Source of the DNA: Hypericum androsaemum
Lineage: Eukaryota; Streptophyta; Magnoliopsida; Malpighiales; Hypericaceae
Reading direction: 5' to 3'
Assembly (NCBI GenBank): GCA_963995505.1
Contig: OZ023188.1
Location: 16,505,912 to 16,569,911, forward strand
DNA length: 64,000 nt
How positions within the stretch are numbered: the stretch's first letter is position 1; each line of letters starts with the position of its first letter. Shown here piece by piece: positions 10,695-22,468 of the stretch. The notes beneath the pieces are model-generated. The model ran no database searches, had not been told where the DNA came from, and worked only from the letters and a program-made list of their open reading frames with translations. Made by a program: the position numbers and the translations under genes.

Positions 10695-11493
10695 TCTGCA
10701 ACGACGACCGACCGGTTGATAAGAATCAAACCCACAACGATGGTGCCGGTCAGGACTGGGTAAATCTGCAATGCCGAGGTCGATGAATCGTTGTCGATTT
10801 TGAGCCGGACCACAATCAATTCCATCCACTCAGTCATTAATTGAAAACATTAATAAGGGGGCTTAGGACGGTCTCAAACTCCAGAAGCGAGCACTCGTGG
10901 GCCTCGCCGTCGTTGAGCGGGTCGGGAATCGAGAACAATGCTCTATTCTCTCTACTATATTTCCCTTGCTAACCCTAGCCACCCCCGGCGACAACGAACC
11001 GCCCTGATCCTGTTGCGGTACATGCTCGCCCGCCACCAGAGCTTCCTCTCCGCGACCTCCTCCGCCGTCTGCCCCACGAACCTCCTCCGCGAGGGCAGGG
11101 CGTGGTGGTCTCCCAGTCTTCACCTCGCCCTAATAACCCGAGGTAGCGAAATGAGGGAACTGCCCTCGCGGGGTAGCTTGTGCAATCGGAGGTCGAGGCC
11201 TAGGGTAGAACCAGGAGTCGAATTGGGAATTGCAGAGAGGGCACCACCGCTTGATCCGGCTCCACTTGCTTATGATAGTAATATTTTTTTTACAGTTTAA
11301 AATGGGCTAGGGGCATTTTAGATATTTCAGGTAGGGAGTTGGCAGGAAAAATCGCCGATTCCGACTACAGGTACCGGAATGTATAATAGTAGCCAAACTA
11401 CAGAGGCTCAGTAATTAGTAGAGAAACTACAAGATCCTCAGAGTCTATTTAACTATACCCTGGAGTGCTGAGAGTAATTATCTCAATAATAAT

Positions 11494-11849
11494 TGCAAAG
11501 ATCCAGTGGCAGGAGCTAGCGGTGTGGAGGTTCACTTCCCGAAGGTGAGGAGGCAACAAGGACAATCCCTTTTGGGAGATTCTTCGCTTATAATTAATTA
11601 ATAATATTCCAGTGTTTAGGCCCTTTAGGGTGGAGGAGGCGCACTTCGTTGTTAATCGATCATTACCTTTTTTTGGGTTTCGTTTTGACTTGTTCGAGAA
11701 AACAAATAGCAAATTCACTTTGTCATGGAGACGAAAAGCAATGGTTAGGGAGCCACCGCCGTTGGTTAGAGCAAGTGGGTTTGGTAAGTTAATTAGACAT
11801 CGCCTATCATACTCAAATTCAAAATTCAAAATGTAATTATTTTAAAATT
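11494..11849. other. Unassigned 356-bp segment
   Basis: A 74-aa open frame on the + strand (11612-11836) and a 126-aa frame on the minus strand (11449-11829) overlap here, but neither shows a motif I recognise. No feature is called. Confidence 0.3.
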
Positions 11850-12210
11850 TGTTGGAGGATATTAATCAACTTTTTTATTAAATCAGATATCAAGTATTAT
11901 GCATGTAATGTGATCAGCTAATTTATGAGAGTGAAAAATTCATCAATATATTACCTTAATATTTTGGATTGGATAAAGAGATTCTAATATGATATCAGAG
12001 CATGTTGATCTTGTGCCTATTGTTGTGCCCGCACGATTTCTATTTCATCACACATTGGTGGAGTCAAATCTCGTGCGATCTTTGACCTGTTGGGTCTCGT
12101 TTAAAGAGACGTGTTGAGAATCTCATATCACTAAATGCAAGAGTTATGAGCTAGTATATAAATGTGAAAAAATCATCAATCTATTATCTTAAGATTTTGA
12201 GATTCTAATA
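11850..12210 (+). mobile_element. TRIM-like mini LTR retrotransposon remnant
   Basis: TGATATCAGAGCA (11990-12002) closely resembles the initiator tRNA-Met primer-binding site TGGTATCAGAGC. It follows a segment ending GAGATTCTAATA, and the same ending recurs at 12200-12210 after TGTTGAGAATCTCATATC (12112). This gives two short LTRs (about 11850-11989 and 12112-12210), each containing an 'ATTCATCAAT...TTAATATTTTGGATT'-like stretch, around a roughly 120-bp non-coding interior. The size fits a TRIM. The LTRs are diverged and the ends approximate. Confidence 0.5.
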
Positions 12211-13063
12211 TGTCGGTCTACTAGGTAATTTCAAAACAAAATTTTTTTGAGACTTATACATGATCTAGATATGATGTTGCTCGGGAGAAAATTTTAGCAT
12301 TCTATCAACATTGGTATGATTTAATATATCTGATTAATAAGATTTTCACATTTTCTTCCGATTACGCCAAGTCTTGCATGGTTTCATTTCATTCTTCTAT
12401 TTTTTTTAAAATTTTTTTTTTTACTTTCTCCATATCATACCGCTTGTGTGAAATATCTCTCAACATTTTTCGCAATGTCTACATCTCCAATTGATGGAGA
12501 TGGTGGATTAGTCAAGTAAACCTTTTCTCGTTTGTTGCCAATTCGGATTATGACATCTTAATTAAGTAATTAGCCTACAATTCGTCTTAACCAGAAAGAG
12601 ACACACCGATGAAACAAATTAGCCACCCAACTCCACTCCCACCTCATCAGGAGAAAGGCTAGATAAAAAAATTCCAATAAAATATGAGTGAGAACCTGGG
12701 GCCTAATAACAATTCTCTTAGACATTCTTCGTGCAATTTATTGGTTAATTCGTAGTTGCTTCAAAAAAATAAGAGATTTAATTAATACTTCCTTTTTTCT
12801 GGTCTGTGGTATTTATTTTGAGCAGATTCCATGCGCTTCTTCCTTTTTTCGTAGTACTTAAAAGTTTTTTATTACTCCAATCATGTCCTGAACTAAATAA
12901 ATAAATAAACTAAAAAACACTTAAATCAACTATTAAATAAATTATTATATTAGCCAATTATATTTGGACTAATGACACAAAGATTTAGTACGAATTGATT
13001 AAGATTCGAGTTTAATCAGTGATTAGCAAATGCAAAAAATAAACTACAATTTTGCCAATATCT

Positions 13064-13106
<43 letters not shown>

Positions 13107-14448
13107 GTTGGCGAGGTCCACCAACTTGTAATTTGTTTATGACATGCGAGAAAAGGAACCGACGCCTTGATAGCTGCAAGAGTCAAACACAAGTTGAAGT
13201 GGTAATAAAATAAGGAAAAGAGCTACAGAGAGAGAGAGAGACAATGAGTCAAAAAGTAGTCTCTGAAAATCTTGAAAAGATGTCATACCACCAATCCTGG
13301 CCAATAATCAGGACAAACTCCGGCTGTTATATAAACCACCCATTACTAATATAAATCTATTTAATTTTAATTTTAGTACCATTTAATATGACTAATTGGC
13401 ACTTCTAATTTTGTAGTTTAAAATTCATAATCGAACAATATTTTATTATTTTAAACTTAAGAACATTGGTTCTCTTTCCCGGTTGCCCGACTATCTGAAA
13501 TATCCATCATAGAGTGAAACCTCAAAAGATATCTACATAAATATTCAAATAGGAAATACGACTGCTTTGCGATTTTATGATTTCCAAGTAAAAAATAAAA
13601 GTAAATTATGCTACGGTGTCTCGTGTTTGATTAAACCATCGATGTAGTCTCTTATGTTTCACAAATTATTTTATTATTCTGTTGATTTGTTCTATTATAC
13701 TCTCGGTTTGTTAATTTTTTAGTTTATACCACATAGTATTCAGTTTAGTGGGATAACTAATCTAAATTCGAGACGGGTAGGATCTTTGAAAGGTTACAAA
13801 AATCTCTGAACAAATATTTAGCACTGCTGCGTTCTCAAGGACCTCAAACTCGAACATGATTAAGCAAGAATAATTATTTTACTAGTTGATCTAAGTATTT
13901 TTTTGATACTAATTAAGTTAATACTATTGCTCTTTTTTGTAAGTAAAATTGTATTAATCTATATAATTTTTGCAACTTACTTATATTTTTTTATAAGTAG
14001 ATGTGTATTGAAACTTCAAGAAGTATTTACAGATACTTAAATTTAATAGGGTTTACAGAACCCAACTCGGGTCACTCGTAATGTCCAGAAGAGCAGCATC
14101 CAACCAACGAGTGACCCGAGTGCTCCTCAGTAGAGACAAGCATTAGCAACACTTTGATCTCAGTACCAAACGAGCCAAGAGCAGAAGTTCATTTAGGAAG
14201 GGGGCACCCCCAACTCCTTATATATTGAGTTTGCAACTTACTCATATATTGAGTGTAAAATTTCCTAGTAAACAAGGTTGGGACTAGCAATATCAATAAA
14301 AATCTGCACGACAAAACTCGAGAAAGTGATTACTATTGCTAAACATAAATATCAAAATGTGTCGTAAAAACCCAACGCATTAGCGACAAATTTATTATCG
14401 AGCAGCAATAAATAGCGAATCTTCGCCTTGCTGCGGCCTGAAGATAGC
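12211..14448. other. AT-rich intergenic DNA with microsatellite
   Basis: No gene recognised. It includes an (AT)n microsatellite at about 13067-13104, a short GA run near 13228-13241 and a perfect hairpin at 14066-14120 listed separately. Confidence 0.5.
14066..14120. other. Perfect 14-bp inverted repeat (hairpin)
   Basis: CTCGGGTCACTCGT (14066-14079) and ACGAGTGACCCGAG (14107-14120) are exact reverse complements with a 27-base loop. The arms are GC-rich within AT-rich surroundings. No gene end is adjacent, so a terminator role is not supported. Confidence 0.6.
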
Positions 14449-15953
14449 GGAAAAGTATATTTTTAGTGCTTGTGGTTTCACATTTTATCAGATATGATCA
14501 TGTAGTTTAAAAATGACATTTTGAATCTTGTGGTATGCACTCTCGCGTTATTTTTAGGCTCAGATGGCTCCCCGAGCCAAATTTGGCTACGAACCAAAAA
14601 ATGGGATCGTTTTGTAGCTGAGTTGTGCCACGTCATAATTTTTAATCCGCTTGGCAGTATTTCCTTGGGCCAATTTTAATATCATTTCAGTCCCTTACTT
14701 TTTTATTATTGCTCAAATACACCCTTCTCTCTCCCCTCTCTTCTTCTTCTTCTTCTTCTTCCTTCTCTCTCCTCTCTTGTTCTTCCTCCCCTCTCTGAAA
14801 AATCTCCAGACCTCGATTGAGATGAAGACATCGGATCATCGTGGGCGACCTGTCGCTCCCCTCCGCTCCGCCTCCCCGCTCCCCCTCCTACCCTCCCTTC
14901 CGCCCCGCCCCGCTCCGCCTCCGGTACTCCAACCACACGAGCACCACGTGGATGAGGCACTGCAGCGCGTACCCGCAGATCCAGAGCTGCACTAGTGTGT
15001 TAGGCCGCTCCTATGTCGTCGCCGCTAGCATCACCAAGATCCTTGACCAAAACCAAGAGGAAAAGAAAAGGAACCCAGTACAGATGATTGCTTTTAGTTA
15101 CCAACAAGAGCACAAAGCTTCCAACTTGAGGCTACAGTAGCTTCTTCCCTTTGCCAACCATGAGAGAGAAAAAAGAAGGAACGCTTTTGTGATATAGAAC
15201 TTCCAGGGACTTGAGAAGAAGGAAGGTGTTTTAGGAGGTGGGTTTCTTCTAGCTTCTCCTTAACTCGACCCTAGGGCTACCATTATTATTCCATACCCCA
15301 CCTCGGGTCTTCTGGGCTCCTATAAATTCAATTCAAATAAAATGCCCAATTTTTTATTTAGGGTTCATCTCCAATTTTAGGTGCTGTTCTCAGTGTCGAT
15401 TGGATGTGGATGTTGTTCTCAGTGTTAAATTTTGGTTGATGTTGTTGTTAATGGCGTTCAAAAGATTGGGGATTGAGAATGTTTGGTTGATTGGTTGTTG
15501 TTCTCAGATTTGGGATTTTCTTTGACATGGTATTTTCTGGGGGGAAAGAGAGAGGGGAGGAGGATGAAGAGAGGAGAGAGGGGAGGAGGAAGAGAGGGGA
15601 GAGGGGAGAGAGAGGGGAGGAGGAAGAAGAGAGGAGAGAGGGAAGGAGGAAGAAGAAAAGAGGGGAGAGAGAGGGGAGGAGGCCAAGAGAGGAGAAAAAA
15701 AATTCGGGATTGTTTTTTAAATTTACCACATGACAACTCACATCATAAACGGGACAAAAAATTATGACGTGGCAGCCAACTCAGTTTCAAAACGACCCCA
15801 TTTTTTGGTTCGGAGCCAAATTTGGGTCGGGGAGCCATCCGAGTTTAAAAGTGACACGAGAGTACATACCACAGGACTCAAAACGTCATTTTTAAACCTT
15901 ATGATCATATCTGACAAAACATGAAACCATAAGTATTAAAAGTATACTTTTCC
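14449..15953. mobile_element. Long-TIR MULE-like element with captured-looking GC-rich interior
   Basis: The left arm (from GGAAAAGTATA at 14449) pairs with the reverse complement of the right arm (ending TATACTTTTCC at 15953) for about 200 bp, for example CTCCCCGAGCCAAATTTGGCT against AGCCAAATTTGGGTCGGGGAG. Inside the TIRs lie a pyrimidine tract (about 14720-14800) and its counterpart purine tract (15538-15700). Between them is GC-rich sequence (14840-15000) with short open frames but no motif I can name. No clean target duplication was found, so the exact ends and superfamily are less certain. Confidence 0.6.
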
Positions 15954-17067
15954 CTATTGCTCGGGCCGCCAGGGGTACGACATTAGTGATTCACTTGGAC
16001 TTGGACAAGCTAAAGGTGTCCTAAACCCGATTCAAAAAAAGTGTCCTGAACTTTTATACGAACCATCAACATCTATTTATCTAATGCTGTGAAAATGATA
16101 TTTTGTCAAATGATTAAGAGTAAGAAAATTTGATAAAAGTATATAATTCAAATACTAATAAATTGTAATTATATGTGCAAAATTTTACTTTTGCAAAAAT
16201 ATCTATTTATCTAATACTGTACCCCAAAGACGACCGTATCACCATTGCTTATTTGGGTGGCTTTACTAAATTAAACATGCTTTTGCGAATGACGCTTAGT
16301 GTTTTTCAATTTATATATTCCGAGTCGATATAATATATTTTGAGTGATTTTCTCAAATGTGTTTTTTTTCTTAACATTTAAATTTTTTGAATAAATGGAG
16401 ATTTATTAATTAAATAAAAATAAAAAGGTACATCAACGTGTAAGCCTCTAAAAACGAGGTAGCATCTACTGTCATACTATCCACCAAGTTTAACACTTAG
16501 ATCAACTCGTGGCATTGCAAGTACTAAATCATTGGCTTATTTATTCATTCAATAATTAGATAAAATAAGTCTTTGTCGCCCTCGCTGTGGTTTAAAAAAC
16601 TCAAAGGTAATCGTTGATCATTCCAGCACAATCAGAGGTCGAGGAGCAGTCTCCAAGCTTCTATAAATGGAAGTGACCATTAACCTTAAGACAGCAAATT
16701 AGAGCGCAGAGATATTTTATACAAATTATATGTTTTTTTGTGGTAAAGCTATACAATTATAAGTGAAATACAATAATAATCTCCCGTAAATATAAAGATA
16801 ATTAGATTATGGAATATATCATCGTTTCAATCATTAAGACCATGTGTAAAAATCGTTAGAAACACTTCTAATGTTCGTTCTTTTGTATTCAAACTTGTAG
16901 AATTTACGCGACAACAAATAAGTTTATATTTTATAAATTTGTTCTGTATCAACTCTCGATGGAGGAAATCTTAATAGGACCCGGTAATATCTTTTTTATC
17001 ATCACGACCCGTCCGAATTGAAGCTCACTAGAGTGCACCCCAAACGTTATGTTCAACTTCTACTATC
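15954..17067. other. AT-rich intergenic DNA upstream of second CEP gene
   Basis: No gene or element recognised. The last few hundred bases before 17068 presumably contain the CEP promoter. Confidence 0.5.
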
Positions 17068-17075
17068 TATAAATA
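17068..17075 (+). promoter_or_regulatory. TATA box of second CEP gene
   Basis: TATAAATA lies 131 bp upstream of the chosen ATG at 17206, in the same arrangement as in the other two CEP genes. Confidence 0.6.
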
Positions 17076-17205
17076 CCGGCCTCCCATCAAAATTATAACC
17101 ATCTCCCTTTCAGCAAATTTGCATATAGCTACTTAATTCCTTGAGTTTCTCACCAATTTTTTTCCTTAGCGTTCCACTATAATATTGTCCCCGGCAACAA
17201 TAGCC

Positions 17206-17628
17206 ATGGAAGCACTTCCTCTACATAAACACGTCACCATTTTTCTTGCACTCGTTGCCAGTTTCCAAATCATGTGTAACGAAGGGAGGCAAATCAAATC
17301 AACGAACAATCTTCTTTCCGACGAAAAAGATCCGAAGTTGCCAATTTCGGGGAAAGGGGCGGTGCCCATTCCGCCACCAAGTGGAAGAAACAATAATGGC
17401 TTCCAATATGACTCGTCGGGGGTAGGGAATAAGGACGATTTCCGGCCAACAACGCCGGGGATCAGCACCGGAATCGGTCACCATTTCCCGGAATCGAAGA
17501 GCGGCCATGAGGGAGTTGGACCAAAGATGACGTCCATAGCTACCACTTACGCGTCGACTGATGACTTCCGGCCAACTGCGCCAGGTCATAGCCCAGGAGT
17601 CGGCCATCCATCCCAAACCAAGAATTGA
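17206..17628 (+). CDS. CEP: Two-domain CEP precursor, 140 aa
   Basis: This is a secreted peptide-hormone precursor with two CEP domains. I chose the ATG at 17206 (context AGCCATGG) over the in-frame ATG at 17185, because it puts the hydrophobic signal peptide (HVTIFLALVASFQIM) close to the N-terminus. GRQIK after it corresponds to the RHLK region of the paralogues. Domain 1, residues 78-92, is DFRPTTPGISTGIGH and lacks the usual HSP triplet. Domain 2, residues 120-134, is DFRPTAPGHSPGVGH and is canonical. Six residues (PSQTKN) follow. A linker of 27 residues separates the domains, so one precursor could release two different peptides. No intron. It lies 9.2 kb downstream of the first CEP gene, same strand. 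Confidence 0.93.
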   Translation: MEALPLHKHVTIFLALVASFQIMCNEGRQIKSTNNLLSDEKDPKLPISGKGAVPIPPPSGRNNNGFQYDSSGVGNKDDFRPTTPGISTGIGHHFPESKSGHEGVGPKMTSIATTYASTDDFRPTAPGHSPGVGHPSQTKN

Positions 17629-18674
17629 AAATCAATATCTGATAATCCTTGTAAATTGCCAATTAATTCATAATCATCCCTAGAACCGTAAAATTTAAAT
17701 CATCGTGTCAGTGTCTGTTTAATTGGATTAGTCGGATGGGCGTATATAGGAAACTAGTTACTACCATGTAATAAACTGTCATGTTAGCGTCAGCTTCTGT
17801 ATATATAATTAATTGATCGTTTAATCATGTTGGATTTGTCGTTAATTGTATCACGTCACTGTATGAAATGATTGAATATCGTAATAACAAAATTCTTGTG
17901 TATTTGAAGCCCTTTGACTTCCTCAGCTAGTTTGACGTGGATAATTCATATTAAACTTATTAATAATTTGACTAGACAATTAACTATGTAAGTGTTTTTA
18001 AACAAAACGGCTAAAATATAATGTAAACATATTATATAACCATAACATGCATGGCGATATAAGAGCTTGTGCTTATTGATTAACTTAAATTTCAACGTGC
18101 TTAATTCTAAAAATATTTGGCAATAAACTCAAATCAATACTGGAAAAAATTATTACAGTTCCAATGTGAGTCGGATTAAGTATATGTGAATAATGAATAT
18201 GACCCATTTCCGAAATTATGGATATAATACATATATGGTTCAATTTATTTTTTATTTTTTAATTCAAATATAAAAAATGACATAATAATCAAAATTTGAA
18301 CAATCGTAAAATTACATAAACTATTAAGATGCTTATCTATTAGTTGATGGCATCAAGGCCTTTTCTTTTTTATGAAAAAAAGAAGATGGCATAAAGGCTC
18401 TGGATTATATATTCTGTTTTTAATTGGTGAAGTTGATATATATATATATATTTATTTATTTATTTAAAGGTAAATTTTTATACCACGCCAAGGTTTGAAC
18501 CTTTGATCTCTTTGAAATTTATAACGTCTTGTGCTGCTTTGAAAAAAAAAATATATATATATCAATGCCTTTGTATGGCGTTTCTAGTAATTTCCAACAT
18601 CGAGGAGGAAAAGGTATCCTTCCATACAAAGAGTCAATCTCACACTTTTAACATATTTATGGTCCCAACCCCAC
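17629..18674. other. CEP 3' flank, AT-rich DNA
   Basis: No gene recognised. TATATA and TTTA simple repeats occur at about 18436-18465 and 18549-18561. Between them lies a roughly 100-bp stretch with GGTTTGAACC, noted and rejected as a SINE. Confidence 0.45.
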
Positions 18675-21600
18675 AAAATTGACTGGCGGAACTTCAACCC
18701 AGCCTCTCTCTCGTCCCTCTGTTAGGGTTTCGTCTCTTCTTGGAGTTCTCGCCCCTCTCGAGGGCTTATTGTCGATCATCCGCGATTTCCACGTCTTCAC
18801 TCATCCTTTCGACTACGCCTCCTCGTTTCTGACCACGTTCTCCTCGCTCCGGTTCTTTTGTTGATTTTCTTTCATATTGTTAATCAGTTTTTCATTCTCT
18901 CGTCCTCCATCTGTCTCTTGGTATTAGGGTTTAATTTTCTTTCTCCTTGTGGTTTACGTTTTTAGTGGCATCTCTTTTTGGTCGCTGTTCTCCATGTTTC
19001 TTTCACTTGATCATATCGTCATCTTCCGATCTGGCTCTTCCTGGACAACGTTTCACTGCAACTCTTCTCATTTTTACTGCTACTTCGTGTCTTGTTTCGT
19101 TTGATATTTTTGCTTTAGTATTTTCAAGGGTACAGGTAACGTCGAACACAAGAGCCATGAATGCAATTTGGTGGAACTTCGAGGATTGGGGAAGCCGTCG
19201 GCTGTTCGTCAACTTGTCAAGTTGATTAGATCCTGCAATCCCCAATTGGTGTTTTTGTGAGAGACTAAACTAAAGGATGTAGAAGCGGAGAAATTCAAGT
19301 GGCAGCTTGGTTTCGAGTGTGGAGTTTTTGTCTCTTGTCAAGGGATGGGTCGAGCGCGTAGTGGCGGACTTGTTCTTTTGTGGCACCGAGGTATGGATAT
19401 TAACTTACTTTTTTTCTCACTCCACCATATAGATGTGGAAGTCGTGGATTTTTGTTGTTGGAGATTTACAGATTTTTACGGATGGCCGAATACGGAGGAT
19501 AGACACCAATCTTGGTCATTACTAAGACAATTGAAGCAGCGGTTGTCACTACCATGAGTTTGTGGGGGAGATTTCAACAAGATTATATCCTTGGCAGAGA
19601 AGAGGGGAGGCAATATTATTCCTCAGAGACGAATAGACGCTTTTCACCAATACTGTAGTTTTTCAGAGGTTCATCAGACGGGGATTTGGTTCACGTGGAC
19701 AAATGGTCAGGAGGACGCAGATCATATCGAATGCAAGTTAGATAGGGTCTTTGCTACAACGGATTGGTTTGATCTCTATCCTTTTACTTATGTGAATGCT
19801 CAACCTCGAATGAGGTCAGACCACTCACCTTTGATTGCTCAACTTCGGGTTGAGGAGCCTAGGCCTCAACAGAGACGCTTCAGATTTGAACAAATGTGGG
19901 AGAGGCATGAAGACATTGAGAAGGAAATTCGGCTAAGCTAGGAGTGTACGCAGGAATTGGACCTAGCCTCTAAACTTTTGGCTTGTGCACAACATCTTAA
20001 AGGGTGGGATAGAAATGTTTTTGGCAGTGTGAGTAGACAAAAGGAGGAGCTTGAGAAGAGAATTGGAGCTATTCAGGCGCAACCTATGATTGCAGGGAGG
20101 AAGAGTGAGATGTAGGAGCTTCTTAAGCGCAGGGAGGAGATTCTATCTAGGGAGGAGGCTATGTGGGCTCAGAGATCTCGAGTGGACTGGTTACGTGAGG
20201 ACGATCGTAATACTAAATTTTTTCATCATAAGGCTAAGAGCAGAGGTGTGAGGAATCAGATACTGGAGATAAATGGTCCAAATGGTTCTAAAATCAGGGG
20301 ATGGACCAATCTGGAAAGGGCATTTAGGGATTTTTATACTAACCTATTCTCTTCTGAGGGTGCTTTGCAGGTTTCAGAAGTTACAGACATGATGGAAAGG
20401 AGGGTGACGGATGATATGCAGCAACATCTAAGTGCTCCCTATACGAAGAAAGAAGTGTATGCTGCTCTCTGTGAGATGCACCCGACAAAAGCACCTAGAC
20501 CGGATAGCATGCCCCCCTATTTTATCAGAAGCATTGGAAAGTGGTTGGCCCATCGGTAACTTGTTCCTCTCTAGCTATTCTTAATGATGGCGTTGATCCC
20601 TCTTATCTGAACGATACTATTATTGCTCTGATCTCTAAGGTTAAAAGACCTACTAGCTGCTCCGAGTTCAGACCTATAAGCTTATGTAATGTGGTTATGA
20701 AAATCATCACTAAGGCTATCACGAATAGGGTTAGAATTTTTTTAAATGACATCATTCATGAGAACCAAGGGACATTTCTTCCCGGGCAACCATCACTGAT
20801 AATGCCTTGGTGGCCTTTGAGTCATACCACTACCTCAAGAAAAAGACATCGGGTAAGCTAGGGTGGTGTGCCATTAAATTGGATATGATGAAAGCTTATG
20901 ATAGAATCGAGTGGAATTTTTTGGAAAAGATGTTGGTGGCTTTGGATTTTCAAGAGTCTTTTACTAACTTAATTATGAGATGTGTTCGTATTGTGAGATA
21001 TGTTGTACAGGTCAATGGACAGGTAGGAGACTTCTTCACTCCGGGCAGGGGATTGCGCCAAGGGGACTCATTATCTCCTTACCTCTTCCTCTTATGTGCG
21101 GAGGGCCTGGATGCACTTATAAGACGGGCGGAGAGTGCATGACGAATACATGGTGTGAAGGTGACAAGAGGCACCCCAGCTGTTGCTCACCTCTTTTTTG
21201 CATATGACTCTCTTTTGTTTGCTAGGGCAACAGAGACAGAGCTAAGAAATATTCTCTCCCTTTTGGAGAAGAGTTCAGTTTACAGAAGAGTTCAGTTTAC
21301 TTTAGCAGGAATGTTTGTGCGACGGAGCAAGTTCGACTTTGTTCAATTCTGGGGATGAGGTTGAGAGAAGAAGGGGACACCCACTTGAGCCTACCGACAC
21401 TAATGGGAAGGTCGAAAAGATAAATTTTTTCTTCAATCGAGGACAAGATTAATGCAAAAATTGGGAGTTTGAAGAAAAATTTCTTTCGAGAGCTGGGCGA
21501 GAGACCTTGATCAAATCCATTTTGCTTTCCATCCCCACATATGTAATGAGTTGCTTCATCTTACCAGTGGAGAATTGTGAGAGAATTAAGAAGAAGCTTT

Positions 21601-21743
21601 ATGCTTTCTATTGGGGCTGTAAAGAGGGTCAGCAGAAGATGCACTGGCGGAGCTGGATTCGTATGTGTCGGTCGAAGACAGAAGGAGGCTTAGTTTTTCG
21701 GTGGCTTATCAGCTCCAATATGGCGATGTTGGTCGACTCTTGA
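18675..21743 (+). mobile_element. LINE (L1-like non-LTR retrotransposon), 3'-truncated
   Basis: It encodes endonuclease and reverse transcriptase on the + strand. The 5' boundary is uncertain: 18675-19156 could be leader sequence, as no RRM or zinc-knuckle ORF1 is seen there. The coding similarity stops abruptly at about 21743, before the zinc-binding and RNase H modules found in the other LINE of this window, and no poly(A) tail follows. The copy is dead. Confidence 0.7.
19157..21743 (+). pseudogene. LINE ORF2 pseudogene (endonuclease + reverse transcriptase)
   Basis: The start MNAIWWNFEDWGS corresponds to the usual 'WNCRG' N-terminus of the apurinic-like endonuclease. GRARSGGLVLLWHRG, GDFN and SDHSP (about 19340-19830) are further endonuclease motifs. 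Reverse transcriptase motifs follow: FRPISLCNV (20668), KLDMMKAYDRIEW (20877), RGLRQGDSLSPYLF (21049) and FFAYDSLLF (21191). In the last, the catalytic FADD block reads FAYD, so one metal-binding aspartate is lost. In-frame stops (for example 19554-19556, 19939-19941, 20113-20115) and frame changes break the frame. Catalytically dead. Confidence 0.85.
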
Positions 21744-22214
21744 CTTCAATCATATTTTTGACATCTTTTCACTCCAAATTTGGAAAAGTCATAAACTACA
21801 AAATTGTAGATATATGCCTCAACTTCATACAGCAACTTGAATTACCTCAATCAGACTCCGAAATAAGAAGTTGTTGCTGCCTAACCGAAACTTATCGACT
21901 ACTACTCACCATCTCTCTTTCTTCACAATCGGACTCCAGCCTGCTCCTCGTCGATGTCAGATCTGCAACCATGAATTTTAATTAGGATTGCGACTTAGAA
22001 GAGAGAGAAATGAGGGAGTAATAGAGAGAGAGGAGAAGACAAAAATGAAAATATGGCAAGGAGGAGAGAGAAGGAAAAAAATGATGATGGGTAAAAGACG
22101 AAAATGCCTCTGACAAATTACAACTATCAGATCTCTGACGCTCGTCTAATCATCAAAATTAATGGACAATAATAAATCCTTTTTGATACGGGACCACCTA
22201 TTACTGTCCGTTCC
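21744..22214. other. Unassigned 470-bp segment
   Basis: The + strand frame that crosses from the LINE (21665-21985) has no motifs. A purine-rich stretch runs from 22000 to 22090. Nothing else recognised. Confidence 0.35.
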
Positions 22215-22468
22215 GAATTTGCTCCGAGCAATCTGGATTTGGATTCAGGGGGGACTACATAAAAATCATCCCCATGGTATGGACTAAATATGGGCCTTCA
22301 GATTTGATCAAATTCTTTTTTTACAGATCTGATGGTCAGAATCTGTTGAGGGTATTTTCGAGTTTTTATCCAAACATACTCATTAGGGTTTCACCATTTT
22401 CCTATATAATCCCACAAAAAAAACATCATATATCTTCCCCCCTCCCCGTTCATTTTTTTTCTGCCACA

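Larger units (their letters stand above)
9475..11484. mobile_element. Mutator-like element with ~180-bp TIRs (2010 bp)
   Basis: Exact 9-bp target duplications AATAATAAT flank it (9466-9474, 11485-11493). The left end (GAGATAATTACTCT...) reads as the reverse complement of the right end for about 180 bp, through the CTGTAGCCGGAATC / GATTCCGACTACAG block. The interior has a GC-rich segment (about 10850-11290) without recognisable protein motifs and is interrupted by a nested hAT element. No transposase is present, so it is non-autonomous. A third, partial copy of the terminal sequence sits at 62231-62472. Confidence 0.85.

Noticed and set aside
10863..11300. GC-rich overlapping frames in the MULE interior (+ and - strand)
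   Set aside because: They could be captured gene sequence, but no recognisable protein motif is present, so no gene fragment is called.
15448..15767. Several 60-97 aa open frames on both strands
   Set aside because: All are products of the GGGAGAGA purine tract, low in complexity and open in several frames at once.
17185..17205. Upstream in-frame ATG of the two-domain CEP gene as start
   Set aside because: It adds seven residues before the signal peptide, and its context (CCAACATTGT-like, no purine at -3/G at +4 pair) is weaker than AGCCATGG at 17206.
18436..18561. Possible SINE (GGTTTGAACC resembling a Pol III B box between TATATA runs)
   Set aside because: No A box at the right spacing, no tail, and the flanking repeats are simple TA sequence, not a target duplication.
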